Source of the DNA: Glutamicibacter arilaitensis Re117
GTDB taxonomy: Bacteria > Actinomycetota > Actinomycetes > Actinomycetales > Micrococcaceae
Assembly: GCF_000197735.1 (NCBI RefSeq)
Contig: NC_014548.1
Location: 1 to 8,528 of the forward strand
DNA: 8,528 nt
Direction of reading: 5' to 3'
Numbering within the stretch: the stretch's first letter is position 1; each line of letters starts with the position of its first letter. The notes beneath the pieces are model-generated. The model was not told the DNA's origin, did not search any database, and saw nothing but the letters and a program-made list of their open reading frames with translations. Shown here piece after piece: positions 1 through 5,721 of this stretch. A program made the translations under genes and the position numbers.

Positions 1-85
1 AAAAAATGTTTCGCAGGTAGACAGCCCCGCTATGGTTGATGAAATCTGGAGATTCCCCAGACACATCACTTGCGAAAGATCGTTC

Positions 86-532
86 ATGAATACTGAAGAA
101 AATGCAGTACAAAAAAGTTCCGCTCCCACATGGCTCGGGTGGATCGGTGCGGTGACTACGGCGCTTGGTCTTTTCCTCCTCCTGCGCCCCATTAATAACT
201 GTGGGTCAGTTTTTGCACCTGATTTGGGCACCGCTAGAGTTGTTGATGCTTTTGCTGGAACGACTTATTCAACACGTCGGTGCATTGAGCAGTTGGACGC
301 GGCCACAGTCCCCGCCTGGGTTATTGCGTGTGCTGGGCTCTTGCTCATTATTGCTGCGATCATCGTGTCGGTCATGACCAATCGTCAGCCAACATTGGCA
401 GCCGTACCTGCAGCTGGTGAACCGTCGTTGGCAGAAGAATTAGAGAAGCTTGCCGCCCTGATGAACAGTGGTGCAATCACTGAGGCAGAGTTCGAGCGTT
501 CTAAGGCTTCCATCTTGGGCAGAAAGGGATAG
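86..532 (+). CDS. Two-TM membrane protein with C-terminal SHOCT motif
   Basis: Small membrane protein of 148 aa. Two hydrophobic helices are visible at about residues 16-34 and 76-97. The loop between them carries two cysteines (C39 and C66) in an NNCGSVF...RRC arrangement, probably outside the cell and possibly disulfide-bonded. The C-terminal 35 residues (LEKLAALMNSGAITEAEFE, then KASIL) match the SHOCT motif (leucines, then a GxIT-EEF core), a short module often found at protein C-termini and thought to mediate oligomerization. I chose the ATG at 86 because GAAAG lies about 7 nt upstream and the product then begins just before TM1. An in-frame ATG at 32 would add 18 polar residues that look non-coding. 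Function is unknown. The gene converges on the winged-helix gene that ends at 676. The domain calls are fairly safe; no cellular role can be given. Confidence 0.8.
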   Translation: MNTEENAVQKSSAPTWLGWIGAVTTALGLFLLLRPINNCGSVFAPDLGTARVVDAFAGTTYSTRRCIEQLDAATVPAWVIACAGLLLIIAAIIVSVMTNRQPTLAAVPAAGEPSLAEELEKLAALMNSGAITEAEFERSKASILGRKG

Positions 533-554
533 ATTCCTTTCCCGCTGGTCGGGC

Positions 555-595
555 TATGCCTCGGGGCTGATGGCTAGTTCATTCCCCGAGGCATA
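555..595. terminator. 12-bp inverted repeat between convergent genes
   Basis: TATGCCTCGGGG (555-566) and CCCCGAGGCATA (584-595) form a perfect 12-bp stem with a 17-nt loop. It sits between the stop at 532 and the convergent stop at 676, where a bidirectional terminator is expected. No T-tract follows on either strand, so efficient intrinsic termination is uncertain. Confidence 0.55.
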
Positions 596-675
596 CATCA
601 AGGATTCCCTTTGAGTACAAAAGGAACCCTCATTCTTCAACGCCAGATGTGGCTGCCTTGAAGTAGCCGAAGGCA

Positions 676-1659
676 TTAGCTGGGACGTGATCTCATGCTG
701 TTTGGGAGTTGGGCGATCTTCTCTGCAAAAGTGGTGGCATCGGGGAGGTCTGGACGGTCGAGCGACTTATTGCTCCGGATAAGCGCCGCGTTCTGCAGGC
801 GATATACATTGCGAACTCGCTCCTTGGCGAAGCTGCCTTGGCCTTTGTAGCTGGGGACGGCTTCTTTACGCACATAAAGGAGGCCCATCTCTATGAGTTC
901 CTTTGTGCCGCGTGTGCGCATGGGTCCGCTGACGGCGTACCACTTCTGGAAAATTTCCACGCTCCACCATTGCTCTGTTCCCTCCGCAAGGGTGGTGGGG
1001 ACACCTGACCCGGAATCCAGGAGAAGAAAGAGCATGACGAGAGCTCCGGAGGACATCCGTTGAGCGTAGGCCCTGTGATCGGTCCAGAGAGTCACCGGCA
1101 TCTTGAAGTAGCGGTCTCTTTCCTTGCCTCCAATCATGGAAGCCTCCGACGGGGGAAGATACTTCGAACCGTCGCCTGACTCATCGAGCAGGGTGATCAA
1201 GGAGGAATCGCCTCTGGAGCGGGTGAGCTTGACGAGCTTCAAATCCTCCAGAAGATTCAGAGCGTTGGTGATCCGACGAGCCCCTTTGCGATCAGGATCA
1301 GACAAGCCAAGTAATGCCGCCCACTTCCTGGGTGCGATGCTCGTGTTGAACGGCTTCGCAGAACAACGCCAGATCAATGCGACGTACAACTTGGCTGCCA
1401 CTGCCCCACCACGGCCACCACGGCTAACAATCTCGGCTAGGGGGGCTGGAGATCCCCCGTCGCCGTTTCGTACGAAGGCACGGCGGATGGGGATGTTGGT
1501 CCGTGCCGGCGCAGCCTCGAAAATCTCCTTCGCCAGAGCGACGGATCCTTGGTATTCGGGGTATTCGGGGGCGAGGAGGGAGGCCAATGGGCCCATTTCA
1601 GCACTTGCTGCCGAGTTGGCTGCTATTGAGTTATCTACGGCAATATCATTGTCCTTCAT
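676..1659 (-). CDS. Double winged-helix DNA-binding protein, candidate replication initiator
   Basis: Protein of 327 aa with no confident family match from memory. After a low-complexity N-terminus of about 75 residues there are two regions with winged-helix character. The first spans about 85-165, with an AARKLYVAL-like helix, WAALLGLSD, then RRITNALNLLEDLKLVKL. The second spans about 185-290: FKMPVTLW, MSSGALVMLFLLL, FQKWYAVS, then TRGTKELIEMGLLYVRKEAV. Each ends in a recognition-helix-plus-wing pattern. A tandem winged-helix layout is known in several plasmid initiators, but it also occurs in uncharacterized actinobacterial regulators. The Rep role is therefore inferred from plasmid context and from the origin-like region upstream (1660-2056). 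The frame is open to a TTG at 1695, but the ATG at 1659 is preferred. A TACATT hexamer lies 6 nt before it (minus strand), and the GGAAG between them is too close to the ATG to be a normal SD, so leaderless translation is plausible. Confidence 0.7.
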   Translation of the reverse strand: MKDNDIAVDNSIAANSAASAEMGPLASLLAPEYPEYQGSVALAKEIFEAAPARTNIPIRRAFVRNGDGGSPAPLAEIVSRGGRGGAVAAKLYVALIWRCSAKPFNTSIAPRKWAALLGLSDPDRKGARRITNALNLLEDLKLVKLTRSRGDSSLITLLDESGDGSKYLPPSEASMIGGKERDRYFKMPVTLWTDHRAYAQRMSSGALVMLFLLLDSGSGVPTTLAEGTEQWWSVEIFQKWYAVSGPMRTRGTKELIEMGLLYVRKEAVPSYKGQGSFAKERVRNVYRLQNAALIRSNKSLDRPDLPDATTFAEKIAQLPNSMRSRPS

Positions 1660-1696
1660 ACTTCCAATGTAATCGACTGACCAAGTAATCAACAAA
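1660..1696 (-). promoter_or_regulatory. Putative leaderless promoter of the winged-helix gene
   Basis: On the minus strand TACATT (1671-1666) lies exactly 6 nt before the ATG at 1659, matching TANNNT. A TTGTTG/TTGATT stretch lies 15-18 bp further upstream. Transcription would start at or next to the A of the ATG. Confidence 0.4.
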
Positions 1697-1792
1697 CGTT
1701 GCGGCGTAGAAACAACTAAATCTAAGTAACTAGGTGGATAATTTTCACTGATCCTCTAAATCCCGCGGATTACTAGGGCAAACGGAGGATTC

Positions 1793-1858
1793 GTGCTAGG
1801 CTGGTTGAACACGAGGCCGACCAAGGTGTCTGATCGGCAAACGAACTGCGTTTGCTAA
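1793..1858 (+). CDS. Possible 21-aa micro-ORF (leader peptide)
   Basis: A GTG at 1793 is preceded by a strong GGAGG at 1784-1788 (4-nt spacer) and opens 21 codons ending at TAA 1856-1858. The product begins MLGWLNTRPTKVSDRQ and ends in two cysteines one residue apart (CVC). An inverted repeat (GCAAACG-n5-CGTTTGC, 1837-1855) covers its last codons. AAAGGAGA follows the stop immediately, but no good downstream ORF starts there. It could be a leader peptide controlling a (+) transcript that ends at 2020, or the head of a frameshifted relic gene. The support is the ribosome binding site and the orphan terminator only. Confidence 0.25.
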   Translation: MLGWLNTRPTKVSDRQTNCVC

Positions 1859-1982
1859 AGGAGACGTTCGGCTTCGTGAGTTAGAAGAAGAGCAGAAGAA
1901 TCACGGCATTCTCGCTCCTGTGAGAGAAGCGCTCCGATCGTTTGGATCGGGAAGCGACCTTGTTGTAGCGGAGCTTCTAATG

Positions 1983-2020
1983 AGCGAGGGCCCCAGGTGG
2001 AACTGGGGCCCTCGCTTTTT
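1983..2020 (+). terminator. Strong Rho-independent terminator (+ strand)
   Basis: AGCGAGGGCCCCAG (1983-1996) pairs perfectly with CTGGGGCCCTCGCT (2003-2016) across a 6-nt loop, and the last T belongs to a T-run (2016-2020). The T-run lies only on the + strand, so it should end a rightward transcript from the 1700-1980 region. The same stem may also slow leftward transcription leaving the operon that ends at 2057. Confidence 0.85.
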
Positions 2021-2056
2021 AAGATCGATCAGCGGAAGCTGTTCCGCATCCACGAC

Positions 2057-2635
2057 CTAGGCGGCAAGCTCGGCCTCTTCAACATCATCTTCCTCGAAGA
2101 TGCAGTCGATGATGTCGTCGATGTGAAACTTCATCTTTTCATCGGGCTTCAAGAAGGCAAAGACGGCGTAGTTATCGAGGATTCCAATCAGTTGGTCCCC
2201 TTTTCGATGAGTAACAGTCACCCACATTCGCTCCCCGGGGGAGCGTGCTACCGACCACATGAGTTTCACCCTGTCTCCTGGGCGAATGGCTGATTTGGAT
2301 TCTCTATCCGGGATTTCGAAGGTGTGTGGCGACTCGCGATGGGATTTTAGTCCAGATTCTAGGGTGCATCGATGCCAGACATATCTTCCCCAGAACCACT
2401 CGATATGCACTGGGAGTCCAGTTCGAAGTGCGACCTCGAATTGCTGAGCTACCCAGAAAAGACGATCCCAACGTGGTACCTCGTAGAGCTCTGCTTGAAG
2501 TTCCCTGCGGCGGTCTAAATCAGGGATCAGGCGAACAATTAACGCCAGAACCATTCCGGGAGCAAACCCGAAAACAGCGATTGCCACCATAAAGGTGCCA
2601 ATCGCTCCCTGTGCGATGAGAAGATCACTAATCAC
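2057..2635 (-). CDS. Membrane-anchored DUF2314-like protein coupled to PadR
   Basis: Protein of 192 aa. A hydrophobic helix at about residues 7-36 anchors it in the membrane. It is followed by a juxtamembrane block, RLIPDLDRRRELQAELYEVPRWDRLFWVAQQFEVAL (35-70), that I recall from actinobacterial membrane proteins encoded next to PadR genes. The C-terminal part (about 117-180) has RPGDRVKLMW, GERMWVTVT, GILDN, LKPDEKMKF and DDIIDCIFE. This matches the layout of the DUF2314 family (GD-V-K / MWV-V / G-LDN-P / L--GD-V-F / DDI-DW), whose function is unknown. The GTG start at 2635 overlaps the padR stop as GTGA, indicating translational coupling. A longer frame reaching 2776 only shadows padR. The operon pairing suggests control by the adjacent repressor. 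The DUF2314 assignment is by motif reading and needs a profile search. Confidence 0.75.
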   Translation of the reverse strand: MISDLLIAQGAIGTFMVAIAVFGFAPGMVLALIVRLIPDLDRRRELQAELYEVPRWDRLFWVAQQFEVALRTGLPVHIEWFWGRYVWHRCTLESGLKSHRESPHTFEIPDRESKSAIRPGDRVKLMWSVARSPGERMWVTVTHRKGDQLIGILDNYAVFAFLKPDEKMKFHIDDIIDCIFEEDDVEEAELAA

Positions 2636-2946
2636 GCGAAAGCCACCCCAATTCCCTTGAATCGCTGCTCTGCCGCGGCTTTGCGCGCGAGGGTGCCAAG
2701 ATTCGAGCGTCCTTGCTCCGTAAGGGTGTAGTAACGGCGGGGTGGCCTCTTTTGACCCTCCACCCTTTCCTCCCAATGGTCATCAAGCCATCCTTCGTTC
2801 ATCAACCGATCCAACTGTGGATACAGGACGCCCGAACGGACCCCCGAACGCTTTGAAAGCGCATAGCCCCATACTTGACCGTCGTTCTCCCGGTCCATTT
2901 CAAGGATCGCCATGGCGACCATAACTAACGAATGGGTGATCTTCAT
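2632..2946 (-). CDS. PadR family transcriptional repressor
   Basis: PadR-type winged-helix regulator of 104 aa, a usual length for the short PadR class that lacks a long C-terminal dimerization domain. The N-terminal helix is MKITHSLVMVAMAILEM. The region GYALSKRSGVRSGVLYPQLDRLMNEGWL (27-54) carries the recognition helix and the conserved G-V-LYP-L-RL---GWL signature. The wing and end are RPPRRYYTLTEQGRSNL (67-83), the canonical PRRYY-LT--G block. PadR proteins are dimeric repressors that often control a neighbouring membrane protein gene and themselves. Here the stop overlaps the GTG of the DUF2314-like gene, and a palindrome covers the promoter and start codon. Minus-strand TATAGT lies 7 nt before the ATG with TGGAAA 17 bp further upstream, so the mRNA has almost no leader. 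The inducer is unknown. Confidence 0.9.
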   Translation of the reverse strand: MKITHSLVMVAMAILEMDRENDGQVWGYALSKRSGVRSGVLYPQLDRLMNEGWLDDHWEERVEGQKRPPRRYYTLTEQGRSNLGTLARKAAAEQRFKGIGVAFA

Positions 2947-2982
2947 AGGTCTTACTATACCTATGTAGACTTGAGTTTTCCA
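2944..2982 (-). promoter_or_regulatory. padR promoter with palindromic operator
   Basis: CATAGGT (2944-2950) and ACCTATG (2959-2965) form a perfect 7-bp inverted repeat with an 8-bp spacer. It covers both the start codon (2944-2946) and the minus-strand -10 TATAGT (2959-2954); a -35-like TGGAAA lies at 2982-2977. Bound repressor would block both polymerase and translation start, so autoregulation by PadR is likely. Confidence 0.6.
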
Positions 2983-2996
2983 CCCTCCCCGATGCG

Positions 2997-3743
2997 CTAC
3001 CGTTCTCGACCTTCATCGCGGCTAGGCTGTAGCGGTGTGTACGGACGCACCACAGGCACAATGCCCTTTGACGGGCTGCGGGTCGTGGGTGGGTTCGGGA
3101 AGTTCGCCTCGCGCATCTCCCGAATCCGCGCCCTATGTGCTTCCAGTTCGCGCCGTTCGGCCTCTTTCACCGCCCTGTGTGAACCCAGGGCGTGGGCTTT
3201 GCCTCTGGCTTCTTCGCGCTCCGCCGTGACGGCCAGTTTCGGCTGGATACGCCTTCGTGGAGCCTTCTCCAGGCCGTTCTCTTGTTCCAGGCGCGTGCAG
3301 GCGCTCTGCGCGGCCCGGCGGTCGTTCCGGCCGTGCCAGACATCCCCCACATCACTCACGCGTGAGACCACGATATGCACGTGGTCATCCCCATGACGCA
3401 CCATCACCCACGGATGCTCCGCATAGCCCATGCCTTCAGCGAACGACTGCCCAACATCAGCCCATTCTTCATTAGTCAGCGTCCTATCAGCCTTGGTATT
3501 GCGTAAGGAAGCATGCCAGACCGGGTTCTTGATCTCCGGGCGCGTGTTCAACGCCTTACGCAGCTCACCAGCCCACCACCGCGGATCAGTCTGCCCCTCG
3601 GCACCAATATTTGACCCGACCACCACACCGCCAGAGACCCGCTGCCCTGCCGCTGTATAGGTGTGTTCATTCGCTTTGCCTGGACCGTGCAAATACGCTC
3701 CAATATCCCCAGGGTTCTTACCCCGCGTGATTTTCGCGATCAC
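2997..3743 (-). CDS. mobA: MobA-type relaxase (plasmid mobilization nuclease)
   Basis: Relaxase of the MobA/VirD2 type, 248 aa. It would nick one strand at oriT, stay covalently attached to the 5' end and lead it into the recipient. Visible features: MIAKITRGKNPGDIGAYLHGPGK at the N-terminus, with Y17 (or Y29) as the likely nucleophile; WHASLR at 76-81; and the metal-binding histidine motif HGDDHVHIVVSR at 117-128, with H117, H121 and H123 as the triad, followed by WHGRNDRRAAQ. The C-terminus is charged and helical (about 150-215), then proline-rich. At 248 aa it is shorter than many relaxases and has no extra helicase or primase domain, as in small mobilizable plasmids; C-terminal loss is possible. 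Its ATG overlaps the mobC stop as ATGA, so the two are co-translated. No type IV coupling protein is present, so transfer would depend on a helper element. Confidence 0.88.
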   Translation of the reverse strand: MIAKITRGKNPGDIGAYLHGPGKANEHTYTAAGQRVSGGVVVGSNIGAEGQTDPRWWAGELRKALNTRPEIKNPVWHASLRNTKADRTLTNEEWADVGQSFAEGMGYAEHPWVMVRHGDDHVHIVVSRVSDVGDVWHGRNDRRAAQSACTRLEQENGLEKAPRRRIQPKLAVTAEREEARGKAHALGSHRAVKEAERRELEAHRARIREMREANFPNPPTTRSPSKGIVPVVRPYTPLQPSRDEGRER

Positions 3744-4222
3744 GGCAGCTCACCGCGCACCCGCGCCAATTCCTCCCGCGTTGCCTGCACAGCGTCCAGC
3801 AGCTCAGTACTGGGCACGGTCTGCCCAGAGTTCACCGCTCGCATCAACTGGTTCAAGTTCGACCCAACCCGGCCCAGATCCGCGCGCAACCGCGCCACTT
3901 CCGCCCCAGCGCCCGGGGTGGGTTCGGTGGCCAGTGACTCGAGCAGTCGTTCCCGCGCCCACACTGACACCCGCCGGCCCCCAGCCGCAGTGGCCAGGGT
4001 TTCATGTTCCTCATCCGACAAAGACAGGGAAACACGCTTCGTGCGCGGGTGCTCCACCGTAGGCCGGCCACCCTTACGCGGCTCATAAACCACCCGCGCA
4101 GCCTCGGCCGCAGCAGCCTCCACGGCTTCCCGTTCCCGCCAAGCAGCTTCCTGCTCCGGCGTGCGCACGAACGGGTTAGGCGGTGAAGCCGGGGGTGTTT
4201 TCTTCCGAGAAAACAGAGCCAT
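3740..4222 (-). CDS. mobC: MobC-type relaxosome accessory protein (ribbon-helix-helix)
   Basis: Protein of 160 aa in two parts. A ribbon-helix-helix DNA-binding region lies at about 61-97 (TKRVSLSLSDEEHETLATAA, then VSVWARERLL). A MobC signature follows at 112-131, LRADLGRVGSNLNQLMRAVN, with the NLNQ core conserved in the bacterial mobilization protein MobC family. Such proteins bind oriT, help melt it and recruit the relaxase. The N-terminal 60 residues are Ala/Glu/Arg-rich and probably helical. The ATG at 4222 is preceded by AAAGGACGG about 8 nt upstream (minus strand), a good SD. The gene reads away from the hairpin-rich region at 4242-4530, the expected layout for an oriT upstream of mobC. 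Codons are strongly GC-ending (GCC, CGC), unlike the cargo genes to the right, which suggests a separate origin for the mob module. Confidence 0.88.
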   Translation of the reverse strand: MALFSRKKTPPASPPNPFVRTPEQEAAWREREAVEAAAAEAARVVYEPRKGGRPTVEHPRTKRVSLSLSDEEHETLATAAGGRRVSVWARERLLESLATEPTPGAGAEVARLRADLGRVGSNLNQLMRAVNSGQTVPSTELLDAVQATREELARVRGELP

Positions 4223-4241
4223 GTGAACCGTCCTTTACGAA

Positions 4242-4256
4242 GACCGCGAAGCGGTC
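4242..4256 (-). promoter_or_regulatory. Tight inverted repeat in the mobC leader
   Basis: GACCGC (4242-4247) and GCGGTC (4251-4256) flank a 3-nt loop about 20 nt upstream of the mobC ATG, next to the SD. It could be a MobC operator, giving autoregulation as in other relaxosome operons, or an mRNA hairpin that limits translation. Confidence 0.5.
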
Positions 4257-4600
4257 GAGAACAAGCCCTCCGCAGGAGCAAGGGGCGATTAGCCGGAACG
4301 AAAACTGTCAGCGAGGCACGAGCGGTACGACAGTTTTCCGTTACGGATAATCATACCTTGCATCTGTTTGCGCGCGTCCGACCGTGGAGGATAACGCCGC
4401 GCGCAAACAGGGGGCCGGACACGGGACCGACGACCCCCAAGTGCACACGCGGAGGGCGCGGGGCCGGCCCATCGACCGCAGCGCAGCGGAGGTTGATTCC
4501 AGGGCACCTGCGAAGCGTGCCCTGGGTTCCGTCGAGGTGCTTGAGCCTTGGGTCCATGGCGAGGGCAAGGTGAACGGGTGGGAGTGAAGGTGCCTGGATA
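4257..4600. other. oriT: Putative origin of transfer (oriT) region
   Basis: No gene is convincing here. The stretch is dense in inverted repeats upstream of mobC. AAAACTGTC (4301-4309) pairs with GACAGTTTT (4329-4337), 19-nt loop. CTGTTTGCGCGCG (4364-4376) pairs perfectly with CGCGCGCAAACAG (4398-4410), 21-nt loop. The palindrome GGGCCGGCCC lies at 4461-4470. CCAGGGCAC (4499-4507) pairs with GTGCCCTGG (4517-4525), 9-nt loop. An inverted repeat next to an A/T-richer stretch (4341-4363, TTACGGATAATCATACC) is the normal form of a MOBP-type oriT, with the nick beside the repeat. I cannot place the nic site. The position next to mobC-mobA supports the call. A replication-origin role for the longest hairpin is an alternative. 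Confidence 0.6.
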
Positions 4601-4609
4601 ACACATTTT

Positions 4610-4759
4610 TATGGAAGTCGCCATACTACTTTAGTAGGAGGTAAATTTATAATAGGGTGTTTCATCAGGGGTAGCTTAAACTAATTGGATTAGATATGTT
4701 TTAAGGAAAGATGCCCCAGAGACCAGCTGGGGCAGTTCACGCTCATTTGGAGAGCAAAA
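4610..4759 (+). promoter_or_regulatory. Promoter/leader of the bacteriocin-like cassette
   Basis: AT-rich DNA that contrasts sharply with the GC-rich oriT side. A perfect TATAAT lies at 4648-4653, with no clear -35. Two small inverted repeats precede it: TATGG-n6-CCATA (4610-4625) and CTACT-TT-AGTAG (4626-4637), both placed where an operator could control the promoter. In the leader, GCCCCAG (4713-4719) pairs with CTGGGGC (4727-4733) across 7 nt. GGAGAG (4749-4754) is the ribosome binding site, 5 nt before ATG 4760. The hairpin has no T-run, so it is more likely an mRNA stability or translation element than a terminator. Confidence 0.5.
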
Positions 4760-5320
4760 ATGAAGAATAAGTTTGTGAACGCTTCTATCGCTGCGGTCCT
4801 GGCCTGTGGACTGACCTTCACAGTACTTCCCGCATCAGCGTCGACGCCTGCCCAGCTCAATCCAGGGGCGGCGACAGTGGCAAATGAATCGGTCACTGAT
4901 GCTGAAGTCGACAAGTTGGCCAAGGATCTCGAAGCGCTTTTCACGCATGGAATCACTCAAAATGAAGACGGTTCGTTCCGTGTTGATGAAAAGAGCATCA
5001 TCAAGCATTTTGGTGAAGTGAAAGGCAAGCAGATCATTGCCCAGTTCCGTGCCCAGGTGCCGCAGACTCACATCGGCAATATTCCCGTTGCGTCAGCTGC
5101 AAGCTATGGCCAGTGCGTTTTGAACTTCACTGGATTCGGAGCCCTCTTCGGAGCTTCTGAAGGAACGATTCTGGGCTACATCAACCGCAAGGATTGGAAT
5201 AAGGCTGCTCAAACTATGGTGAAGTTCTTGGGCAAGCAGGCAGTTAAGGGCGGTGTAGTCGGTCTGGCCGCGTCGCTCGCCGCAGCGGGGGCCTGGTGCG
5301 CGACCCCTTGGGCAAAATAA
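4760..5320 (+). CDS. Secreted two-cysteine bacteriocin-like precursor
   Basis: Exported protein of 186 aa. A Sec signal peptide spans residues 1-27: K2/K4, hydrophobic core 8-23, AxA site PASA before S28. Residues 28-115 form a hydrophilic region (TDAEVDKLAKDLEALF, DEKSIIKHFGEVKGKQIIAQF) that could be a propeptide. The last 71 residues change character. From Y116 they read YGQCVLNFTGFGALFGASEG, then a cationic amphipathic part (NRKDWNKAAQTMVKFLGKQ), then a Gly/Ala-rich hydrophobic helix ending AWCATPWAK. C119 and C180 are the only cysteines outside the signal and bracket this domain. A cationic, Gly-rich, hydrophobic, disulfide-capable C-terminus is typical of non-lantibiotic bacteriocins and suggests a pore former. 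I recognise no named family. The adjacent four-TM protein would fit immunity. Neither activity nor a second cleavage near A114/S115 is shown. Confidence 0.75.
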   Translation: MKNKFVNASIAAVLACGLTFTVLPASASTPAQLNPGAATVANESVTDAEVDKLAKDLEALFTHGITQNEDGSFRVDEKSIIKHFGEVKGKQIIAQFRAQVPQTHIGNIPVASAASYGQCVLNFTGFGALFGASEGTILGYINRKDWNKAAQTMVKFLGKQAVKGGVVGLAASLAAAGAWCATPWAK

Positions 5321-5347
5321 TCCGCTCTTTTCCGGAAGGTGATCTCA

Positions 5348-5713
5348 ATGCAAAATGAAGGAATGTTCGGGATGTCCGCAGGACTGAAAATCACTGTATC
5401 GGCGTGTTTTACCGTCGGATCAATTTTTACCGGGGCGAATGGGTTAACAGTGGTTTCCCTGATCGCGGCCCTCGCTGCTGTTGTGTCAGGTGTCCTGGCT
5501 GTGGCCGAGGTAAGCCGAGAATCCAACAAAGCAGGATTTATTCTCGGGATCGTCGCTAGCGTGATCTCCGTGATGGGTACCGCGTTCGTCTTGACCGCAA
5601 GCGCAGCGTTGCCTTTGGCAGTTACTGCTGGAATTGCCCTAGTGCCTGTGTTGTTGTGGATTGCTCTAGCTGTGGTTCATAGCAAAGCAGGAGAAGCGAA
5701 AGCTTTAAGCTAG
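5348..5713 (+). CDS. Four-TM small membrane protein, candidate immunity protein
   Basis: Protein of 121 aa that is almost entirely membrane-embedded. Hydrophobic segments lie at about residues 13-30, 33-55, 62-84 and 88-111, with a short charged loop (EVSRESNK, 54-61) and a polar tail (HSKAGEAKALS). It starts 27 nt after the stop of the secreted precursor, and no terminator separates them, so the two are one operon. The ATG at 5348 has GGAAGG (5334-5339) 8 nt upstream; the GTG at 5339 lies inside that SD and is rejected. Small polytopic proteins encoded directly after a secreted bacteriocin often confer self-protection. That is the basis of the immunity suggestion; sequence alone does not show it. 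Alternatives are an export helper or an unrelated membrane protein. Confidence 0.75.
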   Translation: MQNEGMFGMSAGLKITVSACFTVGSIFTGANGLTVVSLIAALAAVVSGVLAVAEVSRESNKAGFILGIVASVISVMGTAFVLTASAALPLAVTAGIALVPVLLWIALAVVHSKAGEAKALS

Positions 5714-5721
5714 TTCGAATA

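Larger units (their letters stand above)
1697..2022. other. Intergenic region, possible replication origin / untranslated (+) transcript
   Basis: About 360 bp without a convincing gene. Visible contents: a DnaA-box-like 9-mer at 1733-1741 (minus-strand TTATCCACC, 8/9 to TTATCCACA); AATCC-CGC-GGATT at about 1760-1772; GGCAAACG twice (1777-1784 and 1836-1843), with an inverted CGTTTGC at 1849-1855; CCGATC-n5-GATCGG at 1934-1950; and a strong (+)-strand terminator at 1983-2020. One (+) frame is open from about 1809 through the terminator. It contains a hydrophilic LEEEQKNHG / VREALRSFG / DLVVAELLMSEG stretch that looks coding-like but has no ATG, GTG or TTG start. It could be a decayed gene. A candidate origin next to the putative rep gene is the other reading. 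Both are inference. Confidence 0.4.

Noticed and set aside
1..85. In-frame ATG at 32 as the start of the SHOCT protein.
   Set aside because: No SD precedes it, and the extension ahead of M19 reads as untranslated. GAAAG before ATG 86 and the TM1 position fit the shorter form better.
1124..1672. Long plus-strand open frame (182 codons) opposite the winged-helix gene.
   Set aside because: It lies entirely antisense to 676-1659, its product is Arg/Ser/Pro-rich with no domain, and it has no SD. The minus-strand product has clear secondary structure and motifs.
2636..2776. N-terminal extension of the DUF2314-like protein to 2776.
   Set aside because: The extra residues are low-complexity, lie antiphase within padR, and the GTGA overlap at 2632-2635 gives a better coupled start.
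2815..2824. Second DnaA-box-like site (CTGTGGATAC).
   Set aside because: It lies inside padR, where the bases encode the conserved LYPQL region, so a replication role is not needed to explain it.
3663..4088. Plus-strand frames opposite mobC and the relaxase.
   Set aside because: They are mirror frames in GC-rich coding DNA. The minus-strand products contain the relaxase histidine motif and the MobC NLNQ motif.
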